Shown piece after piece: positions 61,156 through 64,000 of a stretch of 64,000 nucleotides of DNA. The position numbers and the translations under genes were made by a program. The stretch comes from Mariniphaga sp041686935. Lineage in GTDB: Bacteria > Bacteroidota > Bacteroidia > Bacteroidales > Prolixibacteraceae. The notes below the pieces were generated by a model that saw only the letters and a program-made list of their open reading frames with translations, had not been told where the DNA came from and ran no database searches. Numbering within the stretch: the first letter of the stretch is position 1; every line of letters begins with the position of its first letter. The stretch covers positions 271,150-335,149 of the forward strand of contig JAWLCW010000003.1 in assembly GCA_041686935.1 (NCBI GenBank), in the 5' to 3' direction.

Positions 61156-62515
61156 AGCCATATTTGAAAATATAGCCGAACGAATTCAGCAGGAAATTGA
61201 AAAAGCACAGCAGTCCGTTTTTATTGCGGTTGCATGGTTTACCAACAATTCGCTTTTTAATACCCTGCTTGCCAAAGTAAAAGATGGTTGCCGGATTTCT
61301 TTAATTGTTTCAAACGACCAGATTAACGAAAACTCCCTTAATAATTTTGATCTCTTAAACTCAGATGATTCGGCAGTCTATAAAATCGGAGATGGTGAGA
61401 AGATTTTAATGCACAACAAATTTTGTGTTATTGACCACAGTACAGTAATAACAGGCTCGTACAATTGGAGTTACAAAGCAGAATCTAATTTTGAAAATGT
61501 GGTTATTACCAATAACGACACCATTTTGGCAGAGCAGTTTATTGCCGAATTTCACAGAATCAGAAAACAATTTTACAAAGACGAACCAAAGGAAAATTTC
61601 TTTCCACTGGATAAGATAATTCATCGCCTTGAAATCCTGAAAAACTATATTTTACTTGAAGATATTACCGAGTTAAACAAAGTGGTTAGCAAATTAAAAG
61701 ATTACTGCTTTAACGCAGATTTAAATGAAATTGTTGATGATGTTGAAAAAACGGAATTTGCAACTGCCGTACGAAAAATTCAGCTTTTTATTTTAGGAAA
61801 CCGGCAATTACTGGTTTGGACTAACCCTGAAATTATTGCCCTTAAACTGGAAATCAAAAACCTCGAAAACCAGCTAAATGCTTTTGATAATGAAAAAATT
61901 GAACTGGAAAAACTGCTGTCAGAATTTCAGCACCGACATTCCAGGGAATTAGGTGAAACTATTCTTGAAATATTAAAACTCAGAAAACTAAAATATAAAT
62001 CAGACAAAACGAAATTCAAAGAGGCTGAAGAAGATGAAAATACATATCGCCAGCAATTTGAAAAGGAAAAAGAAAAGAATATTTTTGAATTGACAGCAGA
62101 GGAAAAAAATGAGCTTAAAAAGAAATTCCGCAAAGCTACTGTTTTGTGCCACCCTGATAAAGTAAGCGACGAATTCAAAGAAGTTGCCCAGCAGATGTTT
62201 ATTGAACTAAAAGCTGCTTACGATATGAATGATTTTAAAAAAGTATCCGATATTTTAAAGAATCTGGAAAACGGGAACTTTTTTAAATCGAGATCGGAAA
62301 CAATTTCTGAAAAAGATGTTTTAAGGGCTGCCATTGCAAAACTTCGAAGACAAATTGAAAACCTGGAATCAGAAATAATATTCATAAAATCGAGTGAAAC
62401 ATTTCGGACAATTGAATTCATTAAGGATTGGGATGAATATTTCAGAAAAACAAAGGAAAAGCTTGAAGTTGAGCTTGAAAATCTTCAAAAAGAATTAACT
62501 GAGACAATACAATAA
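61142..62515 (+). CDS. Fusion of a phospholipase-D-type nuclease domain and a J-domain-like region
   Basis: A 457-residue protein. Residues about 5-145 form a PLD-superfamily domain: H91, K93 and D98 in MHNKFCVID and GSYNWS (105-110) with E118 after it. There is one HKD motif, so like Nuc/mitoPLD a dimer would be needed for the two-site active centre. A helical coiled-coil section runs about 150-320. Residues about 320-375 contain KKFRKATVLCHPDKVSDEF, with H337-P338-D339, the key tripeptide of J-domain co-chaperones, then a C-terminal coiled coil. PLD domains act on phosphodiesters, here likely nucleic acid. The pairing of a nuclease with a DnaK co-chaperone motif is rare and suggests regulated assembly or disassembly. 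Confidence 0.85.
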   Translation: MIQTEAIFENIAERIQQEIEKAQQSVFIAVAWFTNNSLFNTLLAKVKDGCRISLIVSNDQINENSLNNFDLLNSDDSAVYKIGDGEKILMHNKFCVIDHSTVITGSYNWSYKAESNFENVVITNNDTILAEQFIAEFHRIRKQFYKDEPKENFFPLDKIIHRLEILKNYILLEDITELNKVVSKLKDYCFNADLNEIVDDVEKTEFATAVRKIQLFILGNRQLLVWTNPEIIALKLEIKNLENQLNAFDNEKIELEKLLSEFQHRHSRELGETILEILKLRKLKYKSDKTKFKEAEEDENTYRQQFEKEKEKNIFELTAEEKNELKKKFRKATVLCHPDKVSDEFKEVAQQMFIELKAAYDMNDFKKVSDILKNLENGNFFKSRSETISEKDVLRAAIAKLRRQIENLESEIIFIKSSETFRTIEFIKDWDEYFRKTKEKLEVELENLQKELTETIQ

Positions 62516-62519
62516 TTTT

Positions 62520-62873
62520 ATGAAGGAACTTAAAATCAAAATGAGTCCCAGATTGGGTGGAAAAATTTATAATATTCTTGAAGATAGATATGTTGATAAT
62601 GATCAACTCAAAGAAATTATACTATCGAATATTAGGTGGCAGCTTATTCAAATTTGCCACCCAAATATTGAAACTCTTGAGAAATTGGACAATCTTAAAA
62701 ATAGTTTTCAATCAGTAAAAGAATCGCCAAATAATTGGACTGAGAGAAATAATTGGATTAATGAGTATGGAATTTTTTTTAAAATTTTGATTCCTGATGA
62801 GTTGTACAACCCAAAAGTAAATTTATTAGAAATGGAAATTGAGGAAATTACAGAGATAAAAACGAGTAAATGA
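62520..62873 (+). CDS. Unknown 117-residue protein, fourth gene of the candidate operon
   Basis: The protein is acidic and helical, without signal peptide or membrane span. It begins MKELKIKMSPRLGGKIYNIL and contains CHPNIETLEKLDN and NNWTERNNWINEYGIFFK; no domain is recognised. It follows the PLD/J gene after four bases and overlaps the next gene by four bases (ATGA), so it is translated as part of the operon. A small partner or inhibitor of a nuclease is a possibility, not shown. Confidence 0.65.
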   Translation: MKELKIKMSPRLGGKIYNILEDRYVDNDQLKEIILSNIRWQLIQICHPNIETLEKLDNLKNSFQSVKESPNNWTERNNWINEYGIFFKILIPDELYNPKVNLLEMEIEEITEIKTSK

Positions 62874-63769
62874 AACTTTCAAAAAATAAACAATTCCTCC
62901 GCCAGTGGCGCACCCAGTTCCGGCAGGTGCCATTTATCCTGCGCTACATTAAATCGTATCCGCAATCGTTTTTAAAACTGGAGGGGTGCCATTTGCTGGA
63001 TGAGGAAGAAGTGAAGGCAAGTCAGGCCAACTGGCTACTGTTGCTGGAAAATTTTGATCGCCCGCTGGAAAAGGAATTTTTTAAGCCCTGGTGGGTTCCG
63101 CTTGAAAAAGACAGATTCGATCTTTACCTCGATTTGTCAACACCCGGATTCACGCTGTTTCAAACCATCTATTTCCCTTTTGAGCCTTACGCATGGACGA
63201 AAAAAATTATGTTTGAAAATATGACCGATTTCCTGGCATCGGCTGACGAAACAAATAATGGAGCGGACATTCAGTTGTTTGAGAATGAAGATGAATGGCA
63301 AGCTGAAATCGACAACTTGTTTAAGCAAAACCGGGAACTGGGCCTGAGCGGGCAAATTGAACCCCGGCCAATTGAAGTTGATGATTTGTTTTCGGGTCCC
63401 ACATCGGGCAGTTATATGTTGCTGGATGACGAACTGACAATAAAAAATGTGAATTCGATATTCCTGATTATTTTGCCCCACGATTTAAAAATTCACCTGA
63501 TTGATTTTTGCACCGATGAAGACCTCACTCCGGAAGTTCATCAAAAAGTAACCGACATAAAATCGCTGATGTTTCTCATACAAAGTTCAGGTTTTTTGCG
63601 GGTTACTTCCTATGAGTTTTTCTTTGTTCCTACCGAAACAGGTTATGTGAAATGGGCAGATAATGTTTTTACCATAAAATACAATGATTACCGGCAACTG
63701 TGGCACATTCAATCCAGATTTGAAACATACAGGCGTATTTTTGAAAAATCGCTAAGTGATGATTTGTAA
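62870..63769 (+). CDS. Unknown 299-residue protein, last gene of the candidate operon
   Basis: A soluble protein without signal peptide. Visible stretches are FRQWRTQFRQVPFILRYIKSYP-like helix near the start, WWVPLEKDRFDLYLDLSTP, an acidic middle (ADIQLFENEDEWQAEIDN), and YDYRQLWHIQSRFETYRRIFEKS-like end. No fold is recognised. Its base composition looks closer to the core genes than to the four AT-rich genes before it, so it may be an original resident onto which the cassette was placed. Its stop ends eight bases before the right-hand REP unit. Confidence 0.65.
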   Translation: MKLSKNKQFLRQWRTQFRQVPFILRYIKSYPQSFLKLEGCHLLDEEEVKASQANWLLLLENFDRPLEKEFFKPWWVPLEKDRFDLYLDLSTPGFTLFQTIYFPFEPYAWTKKIMFENMTDFLASADETNNGADIQLFENEDEWQAEIDNLFKQNRELGLSGQIEPRPIEVDDLFSGPTSGSYMLLDDELTIKNVNSIFLIILPHDLKIHLIDFCTDEDLTPEVHQKVTDIKSLMFLIQSSGFLRVTSYEFFFVPTETGYVKWADNVFTIKYNDYRQLWHIQSRFETYRRIFEKSLSDDL

Positions 63770-63776
63770 CTGGATC

Positions 63777-63856
63777 GAGGGAACCGTTCTTTCAAAAAAG
63801 AGAACGGTTCCTTTGTCCCTTTGCTGAACCGGGGAACCGCTCTTCAAAAAAGATTA
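63777..63856. repeat. REP cluster at the right border of the island
   Basis: A full REP hairpin (63780-63811) plus CTTTGTCCCTTTGCTGAACC, then a half unit GGGGAACCGCTC. The 55 bases 63777-63831 are identical to 58037-58091, which is the left border beside ldhA, 5740 bases away. Confidence 0.9.
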
Positions 63857-64000
63857 AAATAAGATTAATATGAATCCGACTTTTAAAAAAATTCAACTTG
63901 TTCCTGTTTTGTGCAGCGACCTGATCGCTCAAAAAATCATTCCTAATTATCAGTGTTTTATGATTTAAATCTTTGAGATTTGGGTGTCCCGTTGTAATTT

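Noticed and set aside
63870..63968. A 32-codon open frame near the right edge
   Set aside because: No hydrophobic span or family is visible and the window ends soon after, so it could be chance or part of a larger gene not visible here.

Overview
The window looks like a chromosome piece from a marine or gut-type glycan-degrading member of the Bacteroidota. The evidence is a SusC/SusD pair, the lpxC-fabZ fusion typical of that phylum, a type IX secretion tail, many 'Cys-after-signal' lipoproteins, promoters of the TTTG-N19-22-TAnnTTTG kind, and few Shine-Dalgarno sites. The exact genus cannot be read from the sequence; gene content would fit the Marinilabiliales/Prolixibacteraceae. No rRNA, tRNA or CRISPR array was seen.

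Layout. 1-3.6 kb: partial secreted multidomain protein. 3.9-6.7 kb: LytTR response regulator plus a LytS-type kinase with Ca-binding repeats. 6.7-11.3 kb (minus): HD hydrolase, then lpxD, lpxC/fabZ, lpxA (lipid A and fatty acid synthesis). 11.4-16.2 kb: rimP-nusA-infB with its own promoter and a leader hairpin. 16.3-22 kb: a large exported propeller protein and a membrane-bound LuxR-type sensor-regulator. 22.4-39.7 kb: a polysaccharide utilisation locus (PUL) with SusC, SusD, a double LamG lipoprotein, two GH144-like enzymes, a DUF1080 protein, an S1 sulfatase between two copies of a 116-bp repeat, a GH43-like protein and a GH3 beta-glucosidase. The GH144 pair plus GH3 suggests a beta-1,2-glucan-like substrate; the sulfatase does not fit simple glucan. 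39.8-49.5 kb (minus): housekeeping genes folK, folB, a pteridine-reductase-like SDR, ribE, cysS, lspA, a DksA-like protein and ileS. 49.9-58.0 kb: NlpC/P60-like lipoprotein, two unknown lipoproteins, galM, a second sulfatase, rnhB, a TonB-C protein, a MITE-like repeat and a D-lactate-dehydrogenase-like gene.

The most unusual material lies in two places. First, ileS carries an in-frame insertion of about 150 codons encoding a DUF559 (PD-(D/E)XK-type) nuclease domain, bounded by GC-rich palindromes; a 188-bp nuclease-less relative with the same inverted ends sits between cysS and ribE. Second, 58.0-63.8 kb is an accessory island: a REP-associated tyrosine transposase (RAYT) with a REP hairpin inside its own coding sequence, several REP copies, and an overlapping five-gene, mostly AT-rich operon (HNH nuclease, TPR protein, phospholipase-D-nuclease/J-domain fusion, and two unknown proteins). 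An identical 55-bp REP unit lies on both sides of the island. This operon is the best candidate here for an undescribed, perhaps defence-related, system; that function is inference from domains and context only.
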